Shown here piece after piece: positions 6,544-15,375 of a DNA stretch of 25,691 bases. The position numbers and the translations under genes are program-made. Below the pieces are notes generated by a model. The model had not been told where the DNA came from, ran no database searches, and saw only the letters and a list, made by a program, of their open reading frames with translations. The stretch is from CAJXTB01 sp047626195 (GTDB lineage Bacteria; Myxococcota_A; UBA796; GCA-2862545): positions 1 through 25,691 of the forward strand of contig JBLHSN010000047.1 in the NCBI GenBank assembly GCA_047626195.1, written 5' to 3'. Each line of letters begins with the position of its first letter. The first letter of the stretch is position 1.

Positions 6544-7590
6544 TCAGTCCCCGACTACACCGGCTCCCACGGCCAGTCCTCGCAGCAGAGCCACAGCATT
6601 TCGGCCCAGGTGAGCCGTATGATATCCGCCCTCCTGAACCGCTACGGTCGGCAGGTTCAGCGCGCCAATCCGGTGGCCAATCTCGTGAAAGTCGGAGGTC
6701 GTCAGCTTAAAGTCCCCAACAGGGTCAAGCTCGTAGGCATCCAGACCCGCGGACAGTACCAGGCTGTCGGGGGCAAAGTGCTTCACAGCGGGTAGGACGT
6801 GCTGGTCGAGCATACGCAGATACTCCTGGCCATCAGTGCCGCGCGGCAGGCAGACATTAAGGTTGAACCCAATGCCCTTGCCCTTGCCGGTCTCCTCTGG
6901 AAAACCAGCAAAGTACGGGAAGCAGTTGGTTGGGTCCCCGTGGATACTGATCATCATCACCTTGTCATCCTTGTAAAACAGCGACTGGGTGCCATTTCCA
7001 TGATGAAAGTCGATGTCCAAGATGGCCACGCGTTGCCGCTTACGCCGCAGCGTTCGGGCAGCGACTCCGGCGTTGTTGAAGTAGCAGTAGCCACCGAACA
7101 AGTCCCGAGTGGCGTGGTGTCCTGGAGGACGGGACAATGCGTAAGTCAGCGGAACCTTGTCGCTTAGCGCCCGTGCTGCATCGCGCGCGCAGGCAGCACT
7201 CCAGGTAGCCGCCGACAGTGTGTTGAGGTCCAGAGGTGTACCGGCGTCAAAGCAGAAGTGTCCCGCGTGGGTCAACCGTGTGGGGTCCCCTCGCCCTTGG
7301 CTATGCTTGGGGAACACCGTCGGATAGAACGTCTCGCCGTCAGGTAGGTGCGAAGCAGCGTTGTACAACGTCAGTAGAGCTGGCGTGTGAACAGCAAGGA
7401 GCGCCGCTGGAGAAATCGGCTTGGGCGGCCGCACTGAAAACAACGCGTCCTCATCCAGCGCCGACAAAATGCTCTCGGCACGCGCGGTGGTTTCTGGATG
7501 TGCAATGCGCTCACCAAATCCCCACTCATAAAGCGGCTTAAACAGCAGCTGATCAGGGTGGAAGAACGCTGGAAGCGTGGTTTTACTCAT
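6544..7590 (-). CDS. Acetylpolyamine amidohydrolase-like zinc deacetylase (HDAC superfamily)
   Basis: The 348-aa product starts at the ATG (7590) that overlaps the GNAT stop in an ATGA arrangement; the longer frame to 7656 is not needed. It contains the full HDAC-fold active site: RPPGHHA (His158/His159), LDIDFHHGNGTQ (zinc ligands Asp194 and His196), AGLDAYELDP (zinc ligand Asp284) and EGGY (Tyr323). Spacing, GDLFGGYCYFNNA-like text (here DLFGGYCYFNNA) and HGDP...FPYFAGFPEETG closely follow the Mycoplana acetylpolyamine amidohydrolase, which removes acetyl from acetylated polyamines. The position of a substrate-contacting Glu in that enzyme (AET) reads AGT here, so the substrate may differ; other acetylated amines or lysines are possible. 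No signal peptide; cytoplasmic. Coupled to an acetyltransferase, so the pair may cycle one acetyl group. Confidence 0.88.
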   Translation of the reverse strand: MSKTTLPAFFHPDQLLFKPLYEWGFGERIAHPETTARAESILSALDEDALFSVRPPKPISPAALLAVHTPALLTLYNAASHLPDGETFYPTVFPKHSQGRGDPTRLTHAGHFCFDAGTPLDLNTLSAATWSAACARDAARALSDKVPLTYALSRPPGHHATRDLFGGYCYFNNAGVAARTLRRKRQRVAILDIDFHHGNGTQSLFYKDDKVMMISIHGDPTNCFPYFAGFPEETGKGKGIGFNLNVCLPRGTDGQEYLRMLDQHVLPAVKHFAPDSLVLSAGLDAYELDPVGDFKLTTSDFHEIGHRIGALNLPTVAVQEGGYHTAHLGRNAVALLRGLAVGAGVVGD

Positions 7591-8120
7591 GGATGTGCGT
7601 AACGAAACAAGTGAAAGCCCTCTTCGTAGAATGGCTTCATATACTGGTTGTTCCACGCAAGGACGTCACGCTTGCTCTCTGCAATGCGTTTAAATCCGTA
7701 TCGCTCATAGGCACGGGTTGCCCAGTCTGCTTTGGGATGGGCAATCAGCACCATTCCTTCATGACCACGACGCGCCGACTCGTCCCGGGCGTGGTCCAGA
7801 AGCTCGCGCCCCAGGCCTTTCCCAGTGTGGTCAGCATGCAGGTAGACGTAGCCAACATAGGCATCCCGGCCAGCATCTTGCAGGGTCACCGTACCTACAA
7901 CCTCGTCATCCAGTTCACCGACAAAGAAGTCACGCTTTTCGAAGTTCTCACGAGCCCAAGCCGGTCCCACTTCATGCTGGTCCATATCTTCCGAATCGAC
8001 GAACGGTTTATACCAAGACGCAGAGGAACGAAGAATGTTCACCACATGCGTCATGTCATCGAGTTGAGCACGTCGAATGCGAAGTGCTGCCTCGCGGCGG
8101 GTTCGGCTTTTGGTTGTCAT
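7587..8120 (-). CDS. GNAT-family N-acetyltransferase
   Basis: The product from ATG 8120 is 177 aa; a TTG at 8150 would add ten residues but lacks a better ribosome site. The GNAT core is clear: LRIRRAQLDD opens the fold, FFVGELDDEVVGTVTL gives the central strands, YVYLHADHTGKGLGRELLDHA holds the acetyl-CoA pyrophosphate loop (H-T-G-K-G-L-G, residues 98-104), and WATRAYERYGFKRI is the usual closing motif. These enzymes transfer acetyl from acetyl-CoA to amines; the acceptor cannot be read from sequence. The last base triplet overlaps the deacetylase start (ATGA), so both proteins are made from one message. Upstream a TTGACG box (8214-8209) with a poor -10 (TACGCC, 17-nt spacing) may be a promoter; the 190-bp gap to the PKD gene shows nothing else. 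Confidence 0.85.
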   Translation of the reverse strand: MTTKSRTRREAALRIRRAQLDDMTHVVNILRSSASWYKPFVDSEDMDQHEVGPAWARENFEKRDFFVGELDDEVVGTVTLQDAGRDAYVGYVYLHADHTGKGLGRELLDHARDESARRGHEGMVLIAHPKADWATRAYERYGFKRIAESKRDVLAWNNQYMKPFYEEGFHLFRYAHP

Positions 8121-8343
8121 CCGACGCTTGTTTAGGATTTCCCGATGCAAATTGAACCCGCTTGTGTGTAAGAGTGTGGTGATCAGGCGTAGTGCGGCCT
8201 TGCCATCACGTCAACCGATCGGCAATGCCACCTCTCTCACTTAGCAATTACATCCAAACGCATTATCCAGTAACCACCGACGTCACACGAGACCTCCACA
8301 GCCAGTACAGCGCATCTCGGCGCCTTGCTGGCTTCGGGGTCAC

Positions 8344-11300
8344 CTACCGACGACGACGGCGCAGACCAAGCAGACCTAGCGGTGCCAACAGCCACGCGAC
8401 AGAACCGGAGGGTCCTGAGCTACAGCTGCACGCGCTGCCGACAACGGCCGCAGACGCTTCGGACAACCCGAAGGCCTCGGACATGGCGAAGCCCGAGGTC
8501 AGACCAGTCGTGTCAGTAGCTTCAGCACTCCAGTAGTACACGCCCACAGGGAGCGAGCTGACATCGACGTCAACCGTTACCGTCCCTTCCGGCGTTTCGG
8601 CAATGTCCGGCTCGGAGATCAGAAGGTCGAGCAGCTCTGCATCGGCCGACACCACCAGGGTGTAGGAGATGGCATCGCCGTCTGCGTCGGTGCTATTACC
8701 TAGGACGAAGGTCACTGTTTCAGCATCCTCGAACGCCGCATCGGCAGTCGGTGACAGCAGCTCGGGCACTGTCGGCGCTACGTCAGCACCGCCCAAACGA
8801 AGCGTGGTCTCTACCCACGGCGAAGCGATGTCACTCTCATCAATAGCCTGCGCGCGAGCATAGATGAGGGTGCGTTCCGGAAGCTCGATGCCGTCCACAG
8901 CCAAGTCCCAAGCGAGCTCTCCGCCTTCGGTATTCGGCAGCTCGGTTGACCAACCACTCCCTGAATCGTACGACGGTACGGTGTCGAGTTCGATGGTGGT
9001 GGTGACCTCGGTGCGCTCGGGATCGGTCGCCTGAGCCAACGTCAGCGTGGGCGACGGTGTCATGACCTGGGCAAAGTCCACAGGGTAGGTCCACGCCAAT
9101 CCCTCCGGTGCCAAGTCGGACGTGCTGTAGAAGAAGGGCTCCGGCAGCGACCACTCGCTCATCTCGTCGTCTTCGTCGATGGCGCGAACCGACCACGTGT
9201 ACTCAGCGTCCTCTTCAAGGGCGACGTCGCTCTCCCACGTCAGGTCCTCTACGCCAACAACACTGGCCACAACGGCTTCGTCAATGTCGAACACCTCTAC
9301 GTCGTACACAACCGCATCACGGTCGGGGTCGACAGACTCGTTCCATTGGAAGATCGGCGGTGTAGTGGTGAGCCATTCGCCATCAATGGGGAAAGTCGGC
9401 TCTGGGGTCGGAGGCGCTTCCGACGTACCATCGACGAAGAAGTCGACAGCCGAAGACCAATCCCCCGACACGTAGACGTCCGCTCCACGCACTCGCCAAA
9501 ACACTACTGAGTTCTCAGGCAGCACGTCGCCGACCCTCCCCGTGAGCGCGTCTTCTTGCGATGTCAGCGTAGTGAGGAGGTCGGTCAGCAGGGCATCGGC
9601 GTACACTTCTGCTTCGTAGATGACGACTTCACCGAGTGGATGCTCGGCATCGGTCCATGTGAGCGTAGGACGACTATTAGCCGCTGTCTCTCCGTCACGC
9701 GGAGACACAGGTTCGGGGGCACCGGGTCCGTTGTAGACGTTCGGGTCGGTGTTGGTCTGAAACTCCAACAGATTGGAGCGCCCGTCGCCGTCGGGGTCAA
9801 GGTTGCCGTCGCTCGGGTCTTCGGGGTCGAAGCCGTTGTCGATTTCCCACTCATCCGCCAGGCCGTCCTCGTCCGTATCGGCAAAGAATACGGTCACTGT
9901 CCAGTCGAGCTGGTCAGAACCGCCATCGCCATCGTCCACGGCAATGGAGAAGTCAGCCGAGCCGTCTAGCGATTGTTCGTAGGTCGGCGTCCAGGACACA
10001 GCGCCCGTCTCCGAGTCAATGGTCGCCCCCTCAGGACCGTCGATAAGCGACCATGTGAGAACGTCATCGCCGGGTTCAAGTACGGTCGGCTGGTAGGCAA
10101 TGTCCTGCCCTTCAAACGCAGCCACCACCGGGGTGTTGCCCTGAAGACTGGGCGCTACATTGACGACCACAATCTCAATACCCCTGGAGTCGGTCAGGTC
10201 ATCGTCGTCCGTCACGGTGACGTTGACGAGGTAGGTCCCTTCGTCTCCGTAAGAATGGTCAACGGAGTTCAGCTCCGGTCCTTGCTGAGGGACCGAGCCA
10301 TCTCCGAAGGTCCACAACCAGTCGAGTGATGCACCCGTGACCTCTGACGCCGACGCAGACAAGGCGATGGGCGAGCCTTCGTCAATGACAGGCAAATCAG
10401 CCAAGCTGTCGAGCACAGGCGCGACCGCGTTGACAACAACAGTCAGCGAAGCATCGGTGGTACCGCCGTCTTCATCGGAGACGGTCAGGGTAAGTGTGTA
10501 GATTCCATCGTCTGCGTATGGCGTGATGATTTCGGTCAGGTCCACACCATCTTGGGGTACGGCGCCATCGCCCAAACTCCAAGAGTAGGTCAGTGTGTCA
10601 TCTCCCGGATCTGTCGCGACTGCCGTCCACACTCCAACCGATGCCTCGTCGAGCAACAAGTCGCCGGTGAGCGATGCGATGACCGGAGCCACATTAGAGA
10701 TGGTGAGGTCTGTGCCCTCACTGACCGACGCCCCGTCTTCATCGCTCACGGTCAGAGTCACAGTGTACAAGCCGTTATCGGCGTAGGTGTGGGCGATTTC
10801 AGTGAGGTCGACACCGCTGACGAGGTCACTACCGTCCCCAAAGTCCCACTCGTACGTAAGCGTGTCGTCGCTTCCGTCCAAAGCCTGGCCACTAAGCAGT
10901 ACCTCAGCACCTTCGTCTCCATCTGGAGCGTCGAGCATCGCAATGCTTGGGGCGCCATTGGCAATGTCGATATCTACGGTTGTGGAGCTACTACCGCCAT
11001 CGTCATCTGTGACAGTGAGCGTCACTTCAAAGCTGCCGCTACCCGAAAAGACATGCTCCGCCGTAGGGTCTGCCTCGGTAGATACCGGTGGGGAGCCGTC
11101 ACCAAAGTCCCACACATACGTCAACGTATCTGCCGGCACATCAGATGCGGTCGCGGTGAACGCGGTCGCCTGCCCTTCAGCGCCGGGCTCCACATCCACG
11201 CCACTAATGAGTGGGTCAACATTCGAAACCACCACGCTGCCTTGGTCGGAGACTGTGGCTTGACCATCGTTCACCTGAAGAGTGAGCACGTAGTCGCCAT

Positions 11301-13854
11301 CATCAGGCCAGACGTGGTCCACAGAGGTGAGGTCCACACCCGCTTCGGGCTCCGAGCCATCGCCAAAGCCCCAGGTGTACGTCAGTGTGTCGGCGCCAGC
11401 ATCGGTGACCGCTGCGGAGACCGTGAAGGACTGCCCTTCAGAGGCTGAACCGCCGGTGATTCCAACGATGACCGGCTCTTGGTTGCCCACGGTGACGTCG
11501 ACCGTGTCCGTGCTGCTACCGCCGTCGTCGTCCAGGGCGGTGACGGTGACGGTGTACACGCCATCATTAGCCCACGTGTGCGAAACGGTCGCTCCGCCAG
11601 TGACCGATGACGAACCATCGCCAAACTCCCAGGTGTAGGTCAGCGGGTCCTCCGGTACATCCGTGGCAGTGACCGACAGGTCGACCGGCATGCCTTCGCT
11701 GGCTTCTGCGGGTCCGATAGACGAGATGACAGGGTCGACGTTGCCCACCACAACCACGGTGTCCGCCTGAGTACTCCCGCCGTCGTCATCTGTGACCGTC
11801 AGTGTGAGCGTGTACTCGCCATTGTCGGCGTAGGTATGCGTCACAGCGGCAAGAGAGTCTCCTTCTACCGCGGGCGAGCCGTCGCCGAAGGTCCAAAGGT
11901 AGGACAGCTCGTCGGCTCCAGGGTCGGTCACGGACGCCGAGAGGTCCAGCGCTTGCCCTTCGAGCCCCGGTGCCGAGTCCAACGGTTCAATCAACGGATC
12001 CACATTCCGAACAGTGACCTGCCGGGTGTCGTTGACCGATGCACCAGCATCATCAGAGACGGTGAGAACGACGGTGTATTCGCCATTGTCACTGTAGATG
12101 TGGGCGGGCTCGATCAGGTCAACGCCTTCGACCACATCTGAGCCATCGCCGAAGTCCCACGAGTAGGTCAGTGGGTCGCTGCCGGGATCTGTGGCGGCAG
12201 CAGAGAGGTCCGCCTCGCTACCCTCGTCCGCGTCCGCCGCGGTGAACTCCACGATTACTGGAGGACCATTTCCGATGGATACGGCCACGTCGAGAGCATC
12301 TGTCGAACCGTCATCATCCATTACCGTCAGGGTGGCGACAAACTCCCCTTCAGACGCATAACTATGGGAGGTCGACTCGAGGTCTGTGCCGCTCACTAGC
12401 GGCGTTCCATCACCAAAATTCCAGGTATAGGTAATGGTGTCCGACGCCGCTTGTTGAACAGTAGCCCTGAACCCTGTTGACGTTCCCTCGGTCCCGGCCG
12501 AGACATCCACGGCGGCAATAGATGGCGCGATGTCAGCGACCGTTACGGACCGCGCAACATCGGTTTCACCGCCGTCTTCATCTGACAAGGTCAAGACGAC
12601 TTCGTACAGGCCTTCGTCAGCATACGTATGGCTGAGCGACGCACCCGTTCCGTTGGTTCCGTCGCCAAAATCCCACGTGTACGACACGGTATCCGCCGCA
12701 ACGTCGCTCCCTTCTGCACGCATGGACGCCGGCAGCCCCTCGGAGGGCGTTCCAGTGCTGATGGACACCAAGGTTGGCGCCGCATTTACAACCGTCACCG
12801 ACCGACTTGCGGTTCGTATACCACCGTCTTCGTCGCGCGCAGTGAAGGTCACCGTCTGCACGCCATCGTCCGCATACGCGTGGCTGGTGGAGGCTCCTGT
12901 CGCTCTTGCACCGTCACCAAACGCCCAAGCATAGGTAATCGTGTCCGCCCCAGGGTCCGTAGCACTGCCGCTCATGGAAGCCGCGACGCCCTCGGTGATG
13001 GTACCGGGAACGGTCACATCCGTGATGGTGGGGGCCACGTTGCGCACAGTGACGCTTACGTTGGCGGTGCGCTCAATACCGCGGTTATCGCGGACCCAAA
13101 GCGTGGCCGTCTGGGTGCCTTGGTCAGGGTAGCTGCAGGTGCGGGTTGCCCCTGTCGCGTAGCCGCCGGGACCACAATCCCACTGATACAACGCAATCGC
13201 ACCATCGTCGGACGATGTCGTGCCGCTCAGAACAACACCCGAGCCTTCATCGACCGAGTAACCACTTCCCGGTCGTGGAACGGGGGGGAGCGTGGTGCTG
13301 AGTGTCAGTGTGTAGTTGTACAAGCACAACGGGTCGGCACCGGCGGTGTCTTGACCCTGAAAGGTCCAGTTACCGATTGGGCTTGTCCCAAACAGCGCAT
13401 CACGCAATACACCAGAGCTTGGGCGAAAGGTGCCGCTTGACGGTGTGCCACCGTGGGTGTTGGTGTTCGCCCAACCGTACCCTGTCGTCACGGCATTGAT
13501 GTTCGCCGAACCCGAGTACGTGCCCGCACGCACCATCTCTACCGTGGCGCTGGGTCCAACTACCCGAATGCCAGTCTCATTGTGGTAGGAATTGTTCGAG
13601 CCGGGCGACCCGCAGCTGCCGTCGGTCTTCAACCAGCGTGCGCTCATGGAGCCGGAGTAGATCACGGCACCCGCGCCGACTTCGCCTGACGAGATATTGA
13701 CGGTGCCCACCGTAGTGTAGCCCTGGCCATCAATGCTGGTATTTCCGTTCCAGCTCTCTGTACGCGTGAGGTCAGCGCCGAAGGCGGCAGTGGAGGCAAC
13801 AAGTAGCAGGCCGGCGCTAGCCCAGGCAACCCGCGATGCGGTACGATCGGTCAT
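8344..13854 (-). CDS. Giant secreted PKD-repeat protein with MYXO-CTERM-like tail
   Basis: The 1836-aa product starts at ATG 13854 with a G-rich ribosome site (GGGGGA, 13864-13859). Residues 1-26 are a Sec signal (cleavage after AAFGA). Residues about 30-188 form a beta domain ending GNWTFQGQDTAGADPLC and YNYTLTLS, like the jelly-roll P domain of secreted proteases. Twelve PKD domains of about 88 aa follow (about 192-1245), most with Y-x-W-x-F-G-D-G and H-x-Y-x-D-x-G cores and joined by 'V-x-N-V-x-P' links. Then come a cadherin/Ig-like domain (about 1245-1330), calcium-binding thrombospondin type 3 repeats (DTDEDGLADEWE, DPDGDGRSN), and four fibronectin III-like domains (about 1388-1800). The tail GSACSCSSG, a hydrophobic stretch and RRRRR match the MYXO-CTERM sorting type, processed on the way to the cell surface. 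No enzyme domain is seen; an extended calcium-stiffened surface adhesin is likely. Confidence 0.88.
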   Translation of the reverse strand: MTDRTASRVAWASAGLLLVASTAAFGADLTRTESWNGNTSIDGQGYTTVGTVNISSGEVGAGAVIYSGSMSARWLKTDGSCGSPGSNNSYHNETGIRVVGPSATVEMVRAGTYSGSANINAVTTGYGWANTNTHGGTPSSGTFRPSSGVLRDALFGTSPIGNWTFQGQDTAGADPLCLYNYTLTLSTTLPPVPRPGSGYSVDEGSGVVLSGTTSSDDGAIALYQWDCGPGGYATGATRTCSYPDQGTQTATLWVRDNRGIERTANVSVTVRNVAPTITDVTVPGTITEGVAASMSGSATDPGADTITYAWAFGDGARATGASTSHAYADDGVQTVTFTARDEDGGIRTASRSVTVVNAAPTLVSISTGTPSEGLPASMRAEGSDVAADTVSYTWDFGDGTNGTGASLSHTYADEGLYEVVLTLSDEDGGETDVARSVTVADIAPSIAAVDVSAGTEGTSTGFRATVQQAASDTITYTWNFGDGTPLVSGTDLESTSHSYASEGEFVATLTVMDDDGSTDALDVAVSIGNGPPVIVEFTAADADEGSEADLSAAATDPGSDPLTYSWDFGDGSDVVEGVDLIEPAHIYSDNGEYTVVLTVSDDAGASVNDTRQVTVRNVDPLIEPLDSAPGLEGQALDLSASVTDPGADELSYLWTFGDGSPAVEGDSLAAVTHTYADNGEYTLTLTVTDDDGGSTQADTVVVVGNVDPVISSIGPAEASEGMPVDLSVTATDVPEDPLTYTWEFGDGSSSVTGGATVSHTWANDGVYTVTVTALDDDGGSSTDTVDVTVGNQEPVIVGITGGSASEGQSFTVSAAVTDAGADTLTYTWGFGDGSEPEAGVDLTSVDHVWPDDGDYVLTLQVNDGQATVSDQGSVVVSNVDPLISGVDVEPGAEGQATAFTATASDVPADTLTYVWDFGDGSPPVSTEADPTAEHVFSGSGSFEVTLTVTDDDGGSSSTTVDIDIANGAPSIAMLDAPDGDEGAEVLLSGQALDGSDDTLTYEWDFGDGSDLVSGVDLTEIAHTYADNGLYTVTLTVSDEDGASVSEGTDLTISNVAPVIASLTGDLLLDEASVGVWTAVATDPGDDTLTYSWSLGDGAVPQDGVDLTEIITPYADDGIYTLTLTVSDEDGGTTDASLTVVVNAVAPVLDSLADLPVIDEGSPIALSASASEVTGASLDWLWTFGDGSVPQQGPELNSVDHSYGDEGTYLVNVTVTDDDDLTDSRGIEIVVVNVAPSLQGNTPVVAAFEGQDIAYQPTVLEPGDDVLTWSLIDGPEGATIDSETGAVSWTPTYEQSLDGSADFSIAVDDGDGGSDQLDWTVTVFFADTDEDGLADEWEIDNGFDPEDPSDGNLDPDGDGRSNLLEFQTNTDPNVYNGPGAPEPVSPRDGETAANSRPTLTWTDAEHPLGEVVIYEAEVYADALLTDLLTTLTSQEDALTGRVGDVLPENSVVFWRVRGADVYVSGDWSSAVDFFVDGTSEAPPTPEPTFPIDGEWLTTTPPIFQWNESVDPDRDAVVYDVEVFDIDEAVVASVVGVEDLTWESDVALEEDAEYTWSVRAIDEDDEMSEWSLPEPFFYSTSDLAPEGLAWTYPVDFAQVMTPSPTLTLAQATDPERTEVTTTIELDTVPSYDSGSGWSTELPNTEGGELAWDLAVDGIELPERTLIYARAQAIDESDIASPWVETTLRLGGADVAPTVPELLSPTADAAFEDAETVTFVLGNSTDADGDAISYTLVVSADAELLDLLISEPDIAETPEGTVTVDVDVSSLPVGVYYWSAEATDTTGLTSGFAMSEAFGLSEASAAVVGSACSCSSGPSGSVAWLLAPLGLLGLRRRRR

Positions 13855-14295
13855 TCTGTCCCCCAGAACATTGTTTACCTCTAACAGAAAGCCCTACGTT
13901 GGGGTCTCATGTCAAGCATTGTGAATTGGCCTTCTCGGGATTGCTCTGTGTTCAAAACAGCATGCGCTCCCTATGACCTTCTTGAAACGTGCCATCCGTG
14001 GCGTCGCCTGGCGAATCTACTGGAAAACCAGTCAACCATATTGATTGATACCGCTACATGCATGAGTGGAGGTAGGGGAACAAGCTGCTGCCAAGCCAGA
14101 CTCGCGCAAAGGACCCACGCCGCCATCAACTAGAGTGACCGGACCCGTCGCGCTCGTCCATACTCAGTGCATCGTTAGAGGGCACGCTGGACATCCGAGG
14201 CGTTGGAGTGCCGACACACCTCTCTGTGCGGCACACGCGGTCCTCAACCCACAATTCGGCGCCTCGTTCGACTGCCAGAAAGAATGTAGCCTCGC
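13855..14295. other. Intergenic region between ppk2-type gene and PKD gene
   Basis: No convincing gene. On the minus strand a perfect TTGACA box lies at 13915-13910, but no good -10 stands at 16-18 nt; a TGGCACG at 13994-13988 resembles a sigma-54 -24 element but lacks the -12 GC. A hairpin at 14208-14234 is described separately. Short frames here have no coding character. Confidence 0.4.
14208..14234 (-). terminator. Hairpin downstream of polyphosphate kinase 2
   Basis: On the minus strand GTGCCG pairs with CGGCAC, and inside it CACA with TGTG (one bulged T), around a GAGAGG loop. It lies 62 nt after the kinase stop codon. No U-tract follows, so it is only a probable transcription end. Confidence 0.35.
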
Positions 14296-15183
14296 CTACT
14301 CGTTGATGAGCAGGCCGCGCATCTCATCCAGCCGTGCTTGTTCTTTATCTCCGAGGGTCGGAAACTCTAGGTCCATAGCCTTGAGGGCGTCGACGACAAC
14401 CTGGGCGACCTGTACCCTCATGAACGCCTTCGAATTAGCCGGAATCGCGTACCAAGGAGCTTCTTCGCGGCTCGTCGCGTTTAGCAAGTCCTCGTAAGCA
14501 ACCATGTAGTCGCCCCAATAACCGCGCTCCTTGACGTCACTGCTACTGAACTTCCAGTTCTTGGATGGCTCGTCAATGCGGGAGAGGAAGCGCGATTTTT
14601 GCTCGTCCTTGCCCACGTTTAGCCAGAACTTGAGTACGACGGTCCCGTTGCGACGTAGATGACGTTCGTGGTCACGAATTGCTTGATACCGCTCCTCCCA
14701 TAGCTCGGAGAGATCGTCGGGTACTTCTGGAAGACGCTGGCCGCCCAAATATTCAGGATGTACACGGACAACCAGCACTTCTTCGTAGTAGCTGCGATTG
14801 AAGATACCAATGCGTCCGCGCTCGGGAAGTCGGGTGGCCGAACGCCACAGAAAGTCGTGGTCGAGCTCTTCAGCGCTGGGCTGCTTGAACGAGTGAACCT
14901 GGCACCCCGCAGGATTAACACCGGTCATCACCGCGCGAATCGTCCCGTCTTTTCCAGCCGCGTCCATGGCCTGAAACACCAGCAAGAGAGAATAGTTATT
15001 CGCGGCATAAAGCTTCTGCTGAAGCTCGCGCATCTCCGCCTGAAGCTCTTTCAGCTTGGCCTTGTTTTCCTTCTTCCCGTCGGCATCATCCGGGGGGTCG
15101 CTATCGGCTTTGGCGAGCTCAAACGAGCCATCGAATGGGACCACATAGGGACTCTCTGGGACAATCGACACAAGCAACTCCAT
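14296..15183 (-). CDS. ppk2: Polyphosphate kinase 2 family (nucleotide phosphotransferase)
   Basis: The 295-aa product starts at ATG 15183; an upstream TTG (15207) would add eight residues. PPK2 enzymes use polyphosphate to phosphorylate AMP, ADP or GDP. Visible motifs are the Walker A variant QAMDAAGKDGTIR (residues 71-83), MTGVNPAGCQVHSFKQPS, HDFLWR, Walker B IGIFNRSYYEEVLVVRVHP (125-143), KFWLNVGKDEQ, the lid-region WKFSSSDVKER (210-220), YEDLLNATS and APWYAIPANSK. Single-domain length and the Asp74-Ala-Ala-Gly-Lys motif agree with a complete active enzyme; the text is closest to my memory of class II/III members that phosphorylate AMP as well as ADP, but class is not certain. A charged helix (about 36-60) precedes the core as in other members. 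It is transcribed alone, away from Lnt. Cytoplasmic, linked to energy storage or starvation. Confidence 0.92.
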   Translation of the reverse strand: MELLVSIVPESPYVVPFDGSFELAKADSDPPDDADGKKENKAKLKELQAEMRELQQKLYAANNYSLLLVFQAMDAAGKDGTIRAVMTGVNPAGCQVHSFKQPSAEELDHDFLWRSATRLPERGRIGIFNRSYYEEVLVVRVHPEYLGGQRLPEVPDDLSELWEERYQAIRDHERHLRRNGTVVLKFWLNVGKDEQKSRFLSRIDEPSKNWKFSSSDVKERGYWGDYMVAYEDLLNATSREEAPWYAIPANSKAFMRVQVAQVVVDALKAMDLEFPTLGDKEQARLDEMRGLLINE

Positions 15184-15375
15184 CGATGGACCGGCAGTAT
15201 GCCTCAAACCTTGCCGCTGGGGTTCGGCGAGCGGCTAGACGGGCTGTAGACACCCGACGGGGAAACGACCGGCGACGACTGGATGCTCAACGACAAGGAG
15301 TGGGACGCGGCCTCCCCAAAGCGGATGACATGCTTGCCCCCGTGATGCGATAGGGTCCGCCGCTACGAGGATTCC

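Noticed and set aside
8192..13689. Many long plus-strand frames opposite the PKD gene
   Set aside because: They are shadows of a long, high-GC repeat gene; none has a ribosome site or domain-like sequence.
13980..13994. TGGCACG on the minus strand, resembling a sigma-54 -24 element upstream of the PKD gene
   Set aside because: The -12 position reads GA instead of the invariant GC, so it is not a usable sigma-54 promoter.
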